DNA from: JBBRQP01 sp038226175
Lineage (GTDB): Bacteria > Cyanobacteriota > Cyanobacteriia > Gloeobacterales > Anthocerotibacteraceae
Assembly: GCA_038226175.1 (NCBI GenBank)
Contig: JBBRQP010000032.1
Coordinates: 1 to 30,722 of the forward strand
Direction of reading: 5' to 3'
Length of the DNA stretch: 30,722 nucleotides
Numbering within the stretch: the first letter of the stretch is position 1; every line of letters begins with the position of its first letter. A program made the position numbers and the translations under genes. Positions 14,877-23,330 of the stretch are shown one piece after another. Below the pieces are notes generated by a model that was given only the letters and a program-made list of their open reading frames with translations, did not search any database and had not been told where the DNA came from.

Positions 14877-15656
14877 ATGGCGCTTCGCAGCATGTTAATT
14901 GGCATTAGATCAGAAAAAGATATCGAGAAAATGCGCCGCGCTGGTCGGATCGTGGCAACGGTTCTCAAAGAAATTATGGATATGGCCAAGCCTGGGTTGA
15001 CGACAGCTGACCTTGATGCCCACGCTGAGCAACGCTGTCGTGATTTCAACGTTATCCCAGCCTTCAAAGGGTATCATGGTTTCCCGGCCTGCTTGTGTAC
15101 GAGTGTCAATAACGAAGTCGTTCACGGTATTCCTAGTCCAACCAAAGTTTTACAACCCGGTGATGTACTCAAAGTAGACTTTGGGGCAATTTATCAAGGT
15201 TGGCATGGTGATTCTTGCGTTACGATTGGCATCCCGCCTTTGACACCCCAAAATGAACACTTGATTGATGTGGCCGAAAAGGGTTTGTATGCAGGAATCG
15301 CTTTGGTCAAACATGGGGTCTTGCTACAGGATATTTCTGGGGCAATCCAAGACTATGTCGAAAGCCATGGCTTCTCTGTGGTGCGGCAATTTGTGGGACA
15401 TGGTGTGGGACGTAAACTTCATGAAGACCCGCAGGTGCCCAATTACCGTACCCGTGACTTACCAAATCCCCGTCTCAAAGCAGGCATGACCTTAGCCATC
15501 GAACCGATGGTTAATGTTGGTTCCTATGCTACGCGCATGTTACCTGACAAATGGACGGTTGTTACTGTAGATGGCAAATACTCAGCTCAGTTTGAACATA
15601 CGGTTTTAATCACCCGTGATGGTTACGAATTGATGACGGATCGCAGTACTTTATAA
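14877..15656 (+). CDS. map: Methionine aminopeptidase, type I
   Basis: 259 residues from the ATG at 14877. All five metal ligands are visible: D101 (KVDFG), D112 (HGDSC), H175 (GHGVG), E209 (AIEPM) and E240 (QFEHT), and the substrate histidine H83 (VVHGIPS). It removes the initiator methionine from nascent proteins. Possible starts are TTG 14868, ATG 14877 and ATG 14892; none has a strong ribosome site, and 14877 is the compromise. infA follows after 18 bp, a pairing known from bacterial ribosomal-protein operons. Confidence 0.93.
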   Translation: MALRSMLIGIRSEKDIEKMRRAGRIVATVLKEIMDMAKPGLTTADLDAHAEQRCRDFNVIPAFKGYHGFPACLCTSVNNEVVHGIPSPTKVLQPGDVLKVDFGAIYQGWHGDSCVTIGIPPLTPQNEHLIDVAEKGLYAGIALVKHGVLLQDISGAIQDYVESHGFSVVRQFVGHGVGRKLHEDPQVPNYRTRDLPNPRLKAGMTLAIEPMVNVGSYATRMLPDKWTVVTVDGKYSAQFEHTVLITRDGYELMTDRSTL

Positions 15657-15674
15657 ATTTCATGAGGTGTGTTT

Positions 15675-15896
15675 GTGTCAAAAGAAGATTTAATTGAGAT
15701 GGAAGGAACTGTTACTGACTCTTTACCTAATGCCATGTTTCGCGTCAAGTTAGATAATGACTTTGAGGTGTTAACCCACTTAGCAGGAAAACTCAAAAAA
15801 AATTATATCAAAGTTCTCCCCGGAGACCGGGTTAAAGTTGAACTAACGCCCTATGATTTGACTAAAGGCCGCATCACCTTCCGGCTCAAAAAGTAA
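15675..15896 (+). CDS. infA: Translation initiation factor IF-1
   Basis: 73 residues, the standard IF-1 OB fold: MSKEDLIEMEGTVTDSLPNA, then FRVKLDNDFEVLTHLAGKL, KVLPGDRVKVELTPYDLTKG and RITFRLK. It binds the ribosomal A site during initiation. The start is GTG at 15675, chosen because GAGG lies seven bases upstream and the protein then begins MSKED; GTG at 15669 would add two residues. It is likely co-transcribed with map. rpmJ and the rpsM group, which often follow infA, do not follow here. Confidence 0.95.
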   Translation: MSKEDLIEMEGTVTDSLPNAMFRVKLDNDFEVLTHLAGKLKKNYIKVLPGDRVKVELTPYDLTKGRITFRLKK

Positions 15897-15996
15897 AATC
15901 TGCAGACCTAGTTACTGTAACTAACTGACTTGAAATCATGTTAGCTATATTGAGTATTTTAAAGCTGGAAAAAATATTTGGTTAGTAACAGCTATC

Positions 15997-17133
15997 GTGA
16001 CTGCAAATATAGCTATCTACTATAAAGAACCTACCTTTTTAATGTTAGGAGTTCTTGTTACTTGTCATCTTAGCTCCTCTTGGCGAGACCTAAATACCAA
16101 AGCCAAGTTGTTTGATATGGGTCTCATCATGAGTTCAGCAACTTACATTATTTTGTATTACTTTATTATCTACCTTCACAAAGGTAAGGTGGACTATGCA
16201 TCAATGTTTCCTGCTTCCAGTGTAACTGACTTAATATCTAGTTATTTAGACTCAGATCCATTCCTTATCGTATTTTTAATTCCTATTTTGGTATGGCGAG
16301 CCTTTAAAATAATCATCCAAAAACAAAATTTTGATCCAATCTATGACTCTATGACACTTGCTGCAATTACCTATATTTTAGTTTATATAAAACTTGATTT
16401 GCATGGAGTTTATTATCTTCAGCCTGCTTACCTTTTTACTCTAATTCCAACTGTTTTCTTTCTTAGTAAAGCTGGATCTCTATCAACATCAGTACTAAAA
16501 GTTAGCTATATTTTTACTTGCTTTTTTATAGCTTACACAAGAGCCTACAATCGCCCTTCACTACCCTTATCTTTCGACGCTTTTGATAAGCATAAATATG
16601 TAGCAATGAACTATGACAGTACGCTAGATTTTCTTACTAAAGATATAGCTAATCAGCCTTTAAATAAACGAGCAAATATTTTTCTAGGTTTAAACCGTAA
16701 CAGTGGTTATGAAGCCTATCTGAGCTTCGGTAAGTTTCTTGAATATAAGGGTCTCACTTCACAACGGTTCGATTTGAAATCAGATACTCTCAATGACAAA
16801 ACCTATAACTTCCAGATTACCAATTCCTCTTCTCCATATACTGTCTTTAAATCTACCTCCTCTTCCATAATTCAGAAAGGAGACTATATTGTTATTCTAC
16901 CTGCTTCATATTTTGGACAGACTACAGAAAATCATATTCGTGTAAACTCTGATCATACATGGAAGGGTGCTTACCAAAACTGTACAGATCTTAACCATTT
17001 AGACTCTAAATATCATCTGATATTTAGAACCAAAAACCAATTTACTATCCCATTAAGCCTCTCTGAAAAAAATCCATCTACGAGTATTCTTTGCCGTGAT
17101 GAACCTAATTTTTATGTATTTAAATATCAGTAG
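15997..17133 (+). CDS. Membrane protein, probably 5'-truncated
   Basis: Not recognised beyond a polytopic membrane protein. From the GTG at 15997 there are 378 residues with about six hydrophobic spans in the first 190 (e.g. FLMLGVLVTCHL, LIMSSATYIILYYFIIYL, FLIVFLIPILVW, YIFTCFFIAYT) and a soluble C-terminal half. The frame is open from 15934, and the codons before the GTG read like the end of an earlier span (YFKAGKNIWLVTAIVTANIA), yet there is no ATG/GTG/TTG with a ribosome site. This suggests loss of an N-terminal part, perhaps of a glycosyltransferase-like membrane protein. Base composition is more AT-rich than map-infA. It converges on the next gene with one base between stops. Confidence 0.55.
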   Translation: MTANIAIYYKEPTFLMLGVLVTCHLSSSWRDLNTKAKLFDMGLIMSSATYIILYYFIIYLHKGKVDYASMFPASSVTDLISSYLDSDPFLIVFLIPILVWRAFKIIIQKQNFDPIYDSMTLAAITYILVYIKLDLHGVYYLQPAYLFTLIPTVFFLSKAGSLSTSVLKVSYIFTCFFIAYTRAYNRPSLPLSFDAFDKHKYVAMNYDSTLDFLTKDIANQPLNKRANIFLGLNRNSGYEAYLSFGKFLEYKGLTSQRFDLKSDTLNDKTYNFQITNSSSPYTVFKSTSSSIIQKGDYIVILPASYFGQTTENHIRVNSDHTWKGAYQNCTDLNHLDSKYHLIFRTKNQFTIPLSLSEKNPSTSILCRDEPNFYVFKYQ

Positions 17134-17134
17134 C

Positions 17135-18991
17135 CTAGGGCTTCTTTTCCCTAATTTTCTGCTGCTTCCATTCTTGGACAATACGATCACTACTGAGACC
17201 ACCAAGATTACCTGCACTTGCTCGAAACCCATCCTTTAGTGATACTCCTCTTGCTAAAATAGGCTGATATAGATAAGGCGTACATGGTAACGGAGCATTC
17301 CAACAGAGCTGACCTCTGAGGGGGCGGTGGATATGAATACCATTCATTATTACGGTAAATAGTTTGGGATGAGGATAATCATCCTGGTAAAGCCATGCAT
17401 CTAACGGCTTCTGGCGATGTCTAAATAATGATAATTGACGAGGATAAAAATCGGAAACAACAATGCCAGTCCCTAATGCGTAACCAGGTAAAGCCTGAGG
17501 ACAAGTATTAAAGGTAATTACTATAATTAGGATTGACATCAAGGATTGGAGGTAGGGAATTGTAGGTAAAAATTTTATAGCTAAAGATAATTCTAGACAG
17601 GCGGGAATGGTCAGTAGAAGAACTGCTGCTATCAAAAATCCATATCCAAATCTCAGAGATGGAGCTGCCCAAAACCAATAAACTATACCCAACAACGTCG
17701 TTAAATAAACCATGCGATAGCACCGAATTAAGGGTAATAAATTACTAAGCCTTCCTATAGCTGTCAAGATCAACATCAATAGTGCTATCCCTAAACCTAT
17801 ACTCAATGGTGTACTTCGGACATGCTCAAACCAACTGGGGAACCAAGCCATGAGTCCGCCAGTCAGTAGTTCGCCTGGTTTGTCAAATGTGATTCTAGAC
17901 ATAGTTTCAATGTATTTTTTTTCACTAACTACAACACCCACAGGCATTTTCCAATCAAAATTAAATAGGTCAAGATTGGGAAGAGGATAAATTAAGTACC
18001 CGGACAAGAAAATACTTCTTATGAGCTTAGGTAATAAAATAATCGGGAAAAGTGAAAGGCTGACAATCATCATAGATTTATTTAATTGAGCTGCTTGTTT
18101 ATAAATAATATAAATTGGAATCAATAACAAAGGTAATACACTCCATTTAATTACCACAGTAAATAAAGCTAGGATAATCAGAATAAATTGTAAAAACTCT
18201 GTGCTATTGCCCTCTTCTTCTTGCTCAACATACAAACAAGCTAAAGCTAGGGTAACTAGGGTAAATATAGCAGCAGGCTCATCGCCTGAGGCTGACACAA
18301 TATAATTACTTAGCTCTAATAGTGGTAACAGTAGCAAAATACGAAATAACGTACTAAAGCGCCAAGGTTTTTGACTTAACTCTTTTAAGCCACCTAAGGC
18401 ATACCAAAAAGCAAAAAATACTGTCCAGCCCGATAAAGCATGAAGCGGCTGTTTCAAAAAGAACGAGAAACTAAATAATGCTTGTGGCTGAAACCAAAGA
18501 TAATCAACCGCTAAAGGTGGTAATAAGTTACCCAAACCAGGTACAAGGCCATACTGTTCAATCCAACGAATAGAGGGCGCGTGATAATAGGCCGTATCTG
18601 AATGAAACATCGCAGTTTCAGTACCATAAGTAGTAATGGCTACGGCACTCTTCAAGACCAATATTAAAAATAAGACAGTTAAAGTAATTAAGTCAAATCT
18701 ATGCTCTTGCCATAAACTAGATAACTTGAATAAATCGCTGCGATTAAACCAAGTCATAACTAATGCTCCTAGTATGACAATTAAATTAGCGGTTAAAGCA
18801 ATTCCCATTACTAAAGATAAATAGCCTGTCAAAACCGAAATTTCTGCTAAACCAAGCAGGGGAATAAGTGGGAAAGCTATGCGAACCGATGATTCTTCCA
18901 AAGATACACGTTTCATAAAACAGAGTGTGTTCCAACCATATAAAAAACTTAATAACGTGATATAAAGCCAAGAGAGTAAAACAGACAACAT
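17135..18991 (-). CDS. Large polytopic membrane protein (LIC_10190-like), paralog 1
   Basis: 618 residues with around a dozen hydrophobic spans. After the first third comes a conserved extracytoplasmic stretch, DTAYYHAPSIRWIEQYGLVP followed by GLGNLLPPLAVDYLWFQPQA, a motif of large membrane proteins labelled LIC_10190 family and reminiscent of oligosaccharyl- or mannosyltransferase-type proteins. The C-terminal 110 residues are soluble. It is 47-60% similar by eye to the protein at 20304-22139 in the motif region (YHAxSxRWIEQYG, LWFQPQALFSFSF, SGYLIYPLPNLDLF), so they are paralogs. The glycosyltransferase gene upstream on the same strand ends 55 bp before it. Function is not established. Confidence 0.7.
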   Translation of the reverse strand: MLSVLLSWLYITLLSFLYGWNTLCFMKRVSLEESSVRIAFPLIPLLGLAEISVLTGYLSLVMGIALTANLIVILGALVMTWFNRSDLFKLSSLWQEHRFDLITLTVLFLILVLKSAVAITTYGTETAMFHSDTAYYHAPSIRWIEQYGLVPGLGNLLPPLAVDYLWFQPQALFSFSFFLKQPLHALSGWTVFFAFWYALGGLKELSQKPWRFSTLFRILLLLPLLELSNYIVSASGDEPAAIFTLVTLALACLYVEQEEEGNSTEFLQFILIILALFTVVIKWSVLPLLLIPIYIIYKQAAQLNKSMMIVSLSLFPIILLPKLIRSIFLSGYLIYPLPNLDLFNFDWKMPVGVVVSEKKYIETMSRITFDKPGELLTGGLMAWFPSWFEHVRSTPLSIGLGIALLMLILTAIGRLSNLLPLIRCYRMVYLTTLLGIVYWFWAAPSLRFGYGFLIAAVLLLTIPACLELSLAIKFLPTIPYLQSLMSILIIVITFNTCPQALPGYALGTGIVVSDFYPRQLSLFRHRQKPLDAWLYQDDYPHPKLFTVIMNGIHIHRPLRGQLCWNAPLPCTPYLYQPILARGVSLKDGFRASAGNLGGLSSDRIVQEWKQQKIREKKP

Positions 18992-19046
18992 CAGTAGACT
19001 CGCGAAAAAAAGAACTCTGCTTAATATAGCTGATCCGAAGCTTAAT

Positions 19047-20231
19047 TTAGCCGCTAGAACGCCAGCTTAATTTTAAATTAATCCAAAAATTCCAAACTGT
19101 CACAATTGCAATTGCCAAAAGATTGGCTAGATAACGGTTGAGGTGGAAAGTATTAAAAAAGAAATTGAGTAACAATACATTAAAACCCAAGCCAATTGCA
19201 CAAACTGCATTAAATTTCAAAAATCTGAGTCCACGTTGGGTTGCTTTATTTTGCTCTGCTGCCAAATCTCCAAATGTCCAGCGGTCATTCCACCAAAAAT
19301 TATTGATAATCGCTAATTCTGCCGCGATAATTTTACTGCGGGTCAAGCCCCAGCCCAAGGTATGCGGGTCACTCAATAAGTATAGAAAGAAATTATCGAT
19401 TACTACTCCGCTTAAACCTACTAGCCCAAATGTTAAAAAGCGGCGAACAGGTAAACGATCAAGCCGCAGCTGCAAAAGATGACCCAAATACTCCCAATAC
19501 TGACGCGGTGTGACTTTACTGGTTCCCTGCTGACGTTCTTGGAATACATAGCCCACTTCTTGAACCCGCTCAACCATGCCACGCCCTAAAACTTCTAATA
19601 AAATCTTGTACCCTAAGGGATTGAGTTTAATGTCAGCAATCGCCTTGCGTTGTACAAAAAAATAGCCACTCATCGGATCAGAAACCCGCCCGACTACTTC
19701 GGGTAACAAGACTAAGCCAATTAGTTGCGCTCCTCTAGACGTAATGCGCCTTGCCAAACTCCATCTACTGACGCCGCCGCCTTCCACATGACGGCTAGCC
19801 ACTGCTAAATCTGCGCCAGTGATACAGGCTTGGAGTAGTCCTTCTAGCACTTCAGGCGGATGTTGTAAGTCTGCATCCATCACACCCAAGACCTGTCCTT
19901 GACCTACCTGCCAGCCCCGGATCACCGCGGTGGCTAAGCCCCGTTCATCGACCCGGCGCATCACCTGTAACTGCGGATAGTACTGGCTCAGCTGCTGAGC
20001 TACAAGCCAGGTTTGGTCAGGGCTATTATCATCAACAATGATGAGTTCGTAGGCACCGGGTAAAACCTTATCCAGTACAGAACATACTTGATCAATAAGT
20101 TCTTTGATATTTTGACTTTCTTGATAAGTAGGAAAAATCAAAGATAGCTGTAGAGGGATGCCGTCTGCCTTATATGATGGGACTGTCGAGACGACCAGTG
20201 GCCCGTTAGGTGGAGAAATAAGTGGATTCAT
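19047..20231 (-). CDS. Polyprenyl-phosphate glycosyltransferase (Dpm1-like GT2) with GtrA domain
   Basis: 394 residues. Residues about 28-250 are a GT2 domain of the dolichol-phosphate mannose synthase type: FPTYQESQNI, VDDNSPD at 66-72, the DAD motif at 119-121 in MDADLQHPP, and DPMSGYFFVQRKAI. Residues about 265-390 are a GtrA-type membrane domain with four hydrophobic spans and the NNFWWNDRWTFGD motif. Such fusions load a sugar onto a polyprenyl phosphate and help move it across the membrane, feeding surface glycosylation. It is flanked on both sides by paralogous large membrane proteins, which could be the acceptor-side transferases. The start lacks a clear ribosome site. Confidence 0.85.
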   Translation of the reverse strand: MNPLISPPNGPLVVSTVPSYKADGIPLQLSLIFPTYQESQNIKELIDQVCSVLDKVLPGAYELIIVDDNSPDQTWLVAQQLSQYYPQLQVMRRVDERGLATAVIRGWQVGQGQVLGVMDADLQHPPEVLEGLLQACITGADLAVASRHVEGGGVSRWSLARRITSRGAQLIGLVLLPEVVGRVSDPMSGYFFVQRKAIADIKLNPLGYKILLEVLGRGMVERVQEVGYVFQERQQGTSKVTPRQYWEYLGHLLQLRLDRLPVRRFLTFGLVGLSGVVIDNFFLYLLSDPHTLGWGLTRSKIIAAELAIINNFWWNDRWTFGDLAAEQNKATQRGLRFLKFNAVCAIGLGFNVLLLNFFFNTFHLNRYLANLLAIAIVTVWNFWINLKLSWRSSG

Positions 20232-20303
20232 GAAAATAGCGTTGGATTTCTTCTTATCCTACCAAAATCAGACACTGTTTATACAAGGAGAATCACACCT
20301 GCA

Positions 20304-22139
20304 ATGCTATCCATTCTTTTATCCTGGTGCTATGTTCTTATCGTCTCTTTTGTCTATGGATGCGTGACCCTCAATTGGGCAAAGTATTGGCTGAAGATCG
20401 AAGCTGAACAACTACCGCCTCTGGCCGTCGTCGCGGTAATCGGATTGGAAATCATCTCCGTTTTGACAGCTTATCTATCTCTGATTATGGGGATTGGACT
20501 CTGGGCTAATAGCCTGATTTTGAGCCTAGCTGTATTACTAAGTATTTTAGAGTACAGGTTACTAACGCAAGAAATACAGCGTATGTGGCAGAATCTACAG
20601 AAGAATGAACCGACGTATAGTTTATTTCTCGCCGTACTAATAACAGTAGTCGCACTACGAACAAGTCTAGGAGAAGGACTCCTACACTACGATACAGGGC
20701 TTTACCATGCATCCTCAGTGCGCTGGATTGAGCAATATGGCGTGGTACCCGGTTTGGGAAATTTATTTGCACCCTTGGCAGTGGACTCACTTTGGTTTCA
20801 ACCCCAAGCACTATTTAGTTTTTCTTTTATCCTCAACCATCCCTTACATGCTCTCAATGGCTGGATTATTTGTTTAGGAATAATTTTTGCTATTAGCGGT
20901 ATTAAATATTTATTGTCTTCTCCTCATAATCTTAGATTTAGTTATTGTGCACAAGGATTGATGCTTTTAGCCTTAATAGAACCTATTAATCAAGCCTCTT
21001 CCGCCTCAACTGATGAGCCTACTGCAATTTTAATTATGATGATAGTAGTTTTGTTTTTGCGCTATCTCGAGCAGAGCAATGAAAACCAATCTACGAAATT
21101 ATTGGCTTTTATCCTAATATTCCTCTCACTATTCGCTTTTCTAGTTAAGTTAAGTGCCTTTCCTATATTATTACTACCAATTTATATTAACTATGACCAA
21201 ATCAAGTCTAGAGATAAGATGTTCTTACCTTTGACTATCGCAACTTCTATATTATTGATCCTTCCTAAATTAATTCGTACTGTTATTTTGTCAGGGTATC
21301 TCATTTACCCTTTGCCCAATCTTGATTTATTTAGTTTTGACTGGAAAATGCCTTTAGATGTCGTAATTGCAGAAAAGCAAGCCATTGAAGGCTGGGCAAG
21401 GATTCCTTTCAGGCCGCCAAACCAAGTCCTTGAGGGCAATATCAGCACTTGGTTCCCAACTTGGTTCGGCGTATTTCAGCATACTGCTATGGCAGTTTGG
21501 CTGGTTATTGCCCTAGGTCTATTCTTATTAGGAGTAATTTTATATTTTAATGAGCAATATGCACTTATCCAAAGGTATTTCCTTGCTTACAGCCTCGTAA
21601 TTGTTGGTAGTGTATTTTGGTTTCTACAAGCGCCATTTATCCGTTTTGGCTATGGTTTTTTGTGGTCATGGGTTATCTTAAGTATCGCGCCTCTGGTGCA
21701 TTGGTTGCTCAGAAAATATTATGTTTACTTGACCACTGCAAAAAATTATAAATTTAGTTTAACGGTAGCGGCTACGTTATTACTGATAGTTATTGAAGTA
21801 CAAATTCCCCATGGTTCCCTAGGTATGGGTATTGAGTTAGGAGGGTCTTATATTCGTGAACGTCAAAAAGCTCATTTATTGTGGCAACAAGACTACCCTA
21901 CTGTCGATGTTGTAGCAATATTGCCAGATCCACACTACCAGGGAAAGCTGAGGATTTACCAACCGCGTGCTACTCAGCTTTGTTGGTCAACTACCTTACC
22001 TTGCTCACCATACATGCAGCATCGGGCGCAGTTACGCGCCTCAGACTTACAAGCGGGCTTTAGACCTATCACAGATAGTGCTACTGGTTTTCAACTCAAG
22101 CCTACAGTCGATATCTTTAAAACTAGGTCAAAATCATGA
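20304..22139 (+). CDS. Large polytopic membrane protein (LIC_10190-like), paralog 2
   Basis: 611 residues, same layout as the gene at 17135-18991: hydrophobic spans throughout the first 500 residues, DTGLYHASSVRWIEQYGVVP with GLGNLFAPLAVDSLWFQPQA around residue 140-180, SGYLIYPLPNLDLF near 335, and a soluble C-terminal region (LRIYQPRATQLCWSTTLPCS matches a similar segment in the paralog). AAGGAG lies 13 bases before the ATG. It is divergent from the glycosyltransferase gene with a 72 bp gap that must contain both promoters. A glycan or lipid-linked sugar transferase role is a guess from the neighbour. Confidence 0.7.
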   Translation: MLSILLSWCYVLIVSFVYGCVTLNWAKYWLKIEAEQLPPLAVVAVIGLEIISVLTAYLSLIMGIGLWANSLILSLAVLLSILEYRLLTQEIQRMWQNLQKNEPTYSLFLAVLITVVALRTSLGEGLLHYDTGLYHASSVRWIEQYGVVPGLGNLFAPLAVDSLWFQPQALFSFSFILNHPLHALNGWIICLGIIFAISGIKYLLSSPHNLRFSYCAQGLMLLALIEPINQASSASTDEPTAILIMMIVVLFLRYLEQSNENQSTKLLAFILIFLSLFAFLVKLSAFPILLLPIYINYDQIKSRDKMFLPLTIATSILLILPKLIRTVILSGYLIYPLPNLDLFSFDWKMPLDVVIAEKQAIEGWARIPFRPPNQVLEGNISTWFPTWFGVFQHTAMAVWLVIALGLFLLGVILYFNEQYALIQRYFLAYSLVIVGSVFWFLQAPFIRFGYGFLWSWVILSIAPLVHWLLRKYYVYLTTAKNYKFSLTVAATLLLIVIEVQIPHGSLGMGIELGGSYIRERQKAHLLWQQDYPTVDVVAILPDPHYQGKLRIYQPRATQLCWSTTLPCSPYMQHRAQLRASDLQAGFRPITDSATGFQLKPTVDIFKTRSKS

Positions 22140-22185
22140 TCAACGTAAATGCTATGGTGTACACAACAGACTTGGTTTAGCCGCG

Positions 22186-22428
22186 ATGTGTTTGTGTGTC
22201 AATTGCGCCTATATTGACCGTTGTGAGACTTACCACGAGGTAGAAACGTATCATGAACAGCCGCATCTGAGTGCAAACCCTGACTTCATCCCCGTACATC
22301 CTCTGATCAATGTCAATATTCGACAATTTGGACGTGAGATGGAATGGGATGTGGTGGGCTGCGAGAGTTTTAAACTAGCCATGGGACATTGGGTGCAATT
22401 GCGTCCTGGTTTAGCCGTCCCCTCCTGA
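22186..22428 (+). CDS. ycf34: Ycf34 family protein
   Basis: 80 residues. MCLCVNCAYIDRCETYH at the start and EMEWDVVGCESF near residue 52-62 are diagnostic of Ycf34, found in cyanobacteria and red-lineage plastids. The four N-terminal cysteines (2, 4, 7, 13) fit the iron-sulfur binding reported for the Synechocystis protein, which affects photosynthetic electron transport. The frame is open far upstream, but that stretch overlaps the membrane-protein gene, so the family start is used. lptB follows after six bases, and the Shine-Dalgarno of lptB overlaps the ycf34 stop. Confidence 0.88.
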   Translation: MCLCVNCAYIDRCETYHEVETYHEQPHLSANPDFIPVHPLINVNIRQFGREMEWDVVGCESFKLAMGHWVQLRPGLAVPS

Positions 22429-22434
22429 GGTGAA

Positions 22435-23163
22435 ATGAAATTAAGCATTGAAAATTTGCGCAAGAGCTACGGCAAACGTCCCATCGTCAAAGATGTTTCT
22501 CTATATCTCGAACAAGGCGAAGTGATTGGCCTACTGGGCGGCAATGGAGCGGGTAAAACCACGACGTTTTATATGATCTGTGGTTTAGAGCGTCCTGAGC
22601 AAGGACAAGTGTGGCTCGATCAACGGGATATTTCGGTACTGCCCATGTATCAACGGGCGCGCCTTGGCATTGCCTACCTAGCCCAAGAGCACAGTATTTT
22701 TCGCAAGCTGTCGGTCGAAGATAATTTGCTGTTGGTTATGGAACAAACCCATGTTCCACAGGTACTCTGGCAAGTAAGAGTGCAGTCTTTACTTAAAGAA
22801 TTTAATCTACAAAGCGTGCGCCAGAGTCTTGGAATCCAGCTCTCAGGGGGCGAAAAACGGCGTGTCGAGATCGCTCGGGCTTTAGCCGCTGGTGCAGAAT
22901 CACCACGTTTTTTATTATTAGATGAACCCTTTGCTGGCGTAGACCCGATCACAGTCAGTGATATTCAGCAGATGATTGCCCGGCTCAAAGAACGCGGGAT
23001 GGGTATATTAATCACTGATCACAATGTAGCTGCCACATTAGCCATTACCGACCGCGCTTATATCCTGCACGAGGGCTATATCTTAGCCGAAGGTTCACCG
23101 GCACAGTTGGCGAATGATCTGCAAGTACGGCAGTATTATTTGGGTGAACAATTTCGTTTGTGA
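22435..23163 (+). CDS. lptB: LPS export ABC transporter ATPase LptB
   Basis: 242 residues, normal length. Walker A GGNGAGKTT (35-43), Q-loop Q84, signature LSGGE (136-140), Walker B LLLDEP (160-165) and switch H196 are present. LAQEHSIFRKLSVEDNL and the DPITVSDIQQMI stretch are typical of LptB rather than of LivF-type ATPases. LptB powers extraction of lipopolysaccharide from the inner membrane with LptFG. GAGGTGAA directly before the ATG overlaps the ycf34 stop, so the two genes are co-translated. No lptA, lptC or lptFG is in the window. Confidence 0.92.
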   Translation: MKLSIENLRKSYGKRPIVKDVSLYLEQGEVIGLLGGNGAGKTTTFYMICGLERPEQGQVWLDQRDISVLPMYQRARLGIAYLAQEHSIFRKLSVEDNLLLVMEQTHVPQVLWQVRVQSLLKEFNLQSVRQSLGIQLSGGEKRRVEIARALAAGAESPRFLLLDEPFAGVDPITVSDIQQMIARLKERGMGILITDHNVAATLAITDRAYILHEGYILAEGSPAQLANDLQVRQYYLGEQFRL

Positions 23164-23172
23164 AGAAGAATG

Positions 23173-23244
23173 CTCGGGCGCAAGGATTCGAACCTCGGAA
23201 TGGCTGGACCAAAACCAGCTGCCTTACCGCTTGGCGACGCCCGA
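23173..23244 (-). tRNA. trnQ: tRNA-Gln (UUG)
   Basis: 72 nt. Acceptor strands TCGGGCG and CGCCCGA pair fully; the D-arm is GCCAAGCGGTAAGGC; the anticodon arm is CTGG-TTTTGGT-CCAG with anticodon TTG; the T-arm is GAGGTTCGAATCCTT. The discriminator is G, and the genome continues CA, so CCA is not encoded. It lies 9 bp after lptB on the opposite strand. Confidence 0.95.
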
Positions 23245-23282
23245 CTATTGATGTTTTCACACCTTCGATATCATAACGAATC

Positions 23283-23310
23283 CAGGCATTAAAGACAAGG
23301 TCAATGCCTG
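23283..23310. terminator. Inverted repeat downstream of hppD and lptB
   Basis: CAGGCATT and AATGCCTG form an eight-base perfect stem with a 12-base loop, 20 bases past the hppD stop. Neither side has a long T run (TGCTTTTAG on the plus side), so a factor-independent terminator is only possible, not clear. Confidence 0.35.
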
Positions 23311-23330
23311 TGCTTTTAGAGGTAGTTTGC

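Noticed and set aside
19138..19482. A 114-residue Lys/Ser/Asn-rich open frame on the plus strand
   Set aside because: Antisense to the GtrA region of the glycosyltransferase; composition is that of a shadow frame.
21967..22185. A 73-residue extension of Ycf34
   Set aside because: It overlaps the membrane-protein gene, and Ycf34 proteins begin at the MCxCVNC motif.
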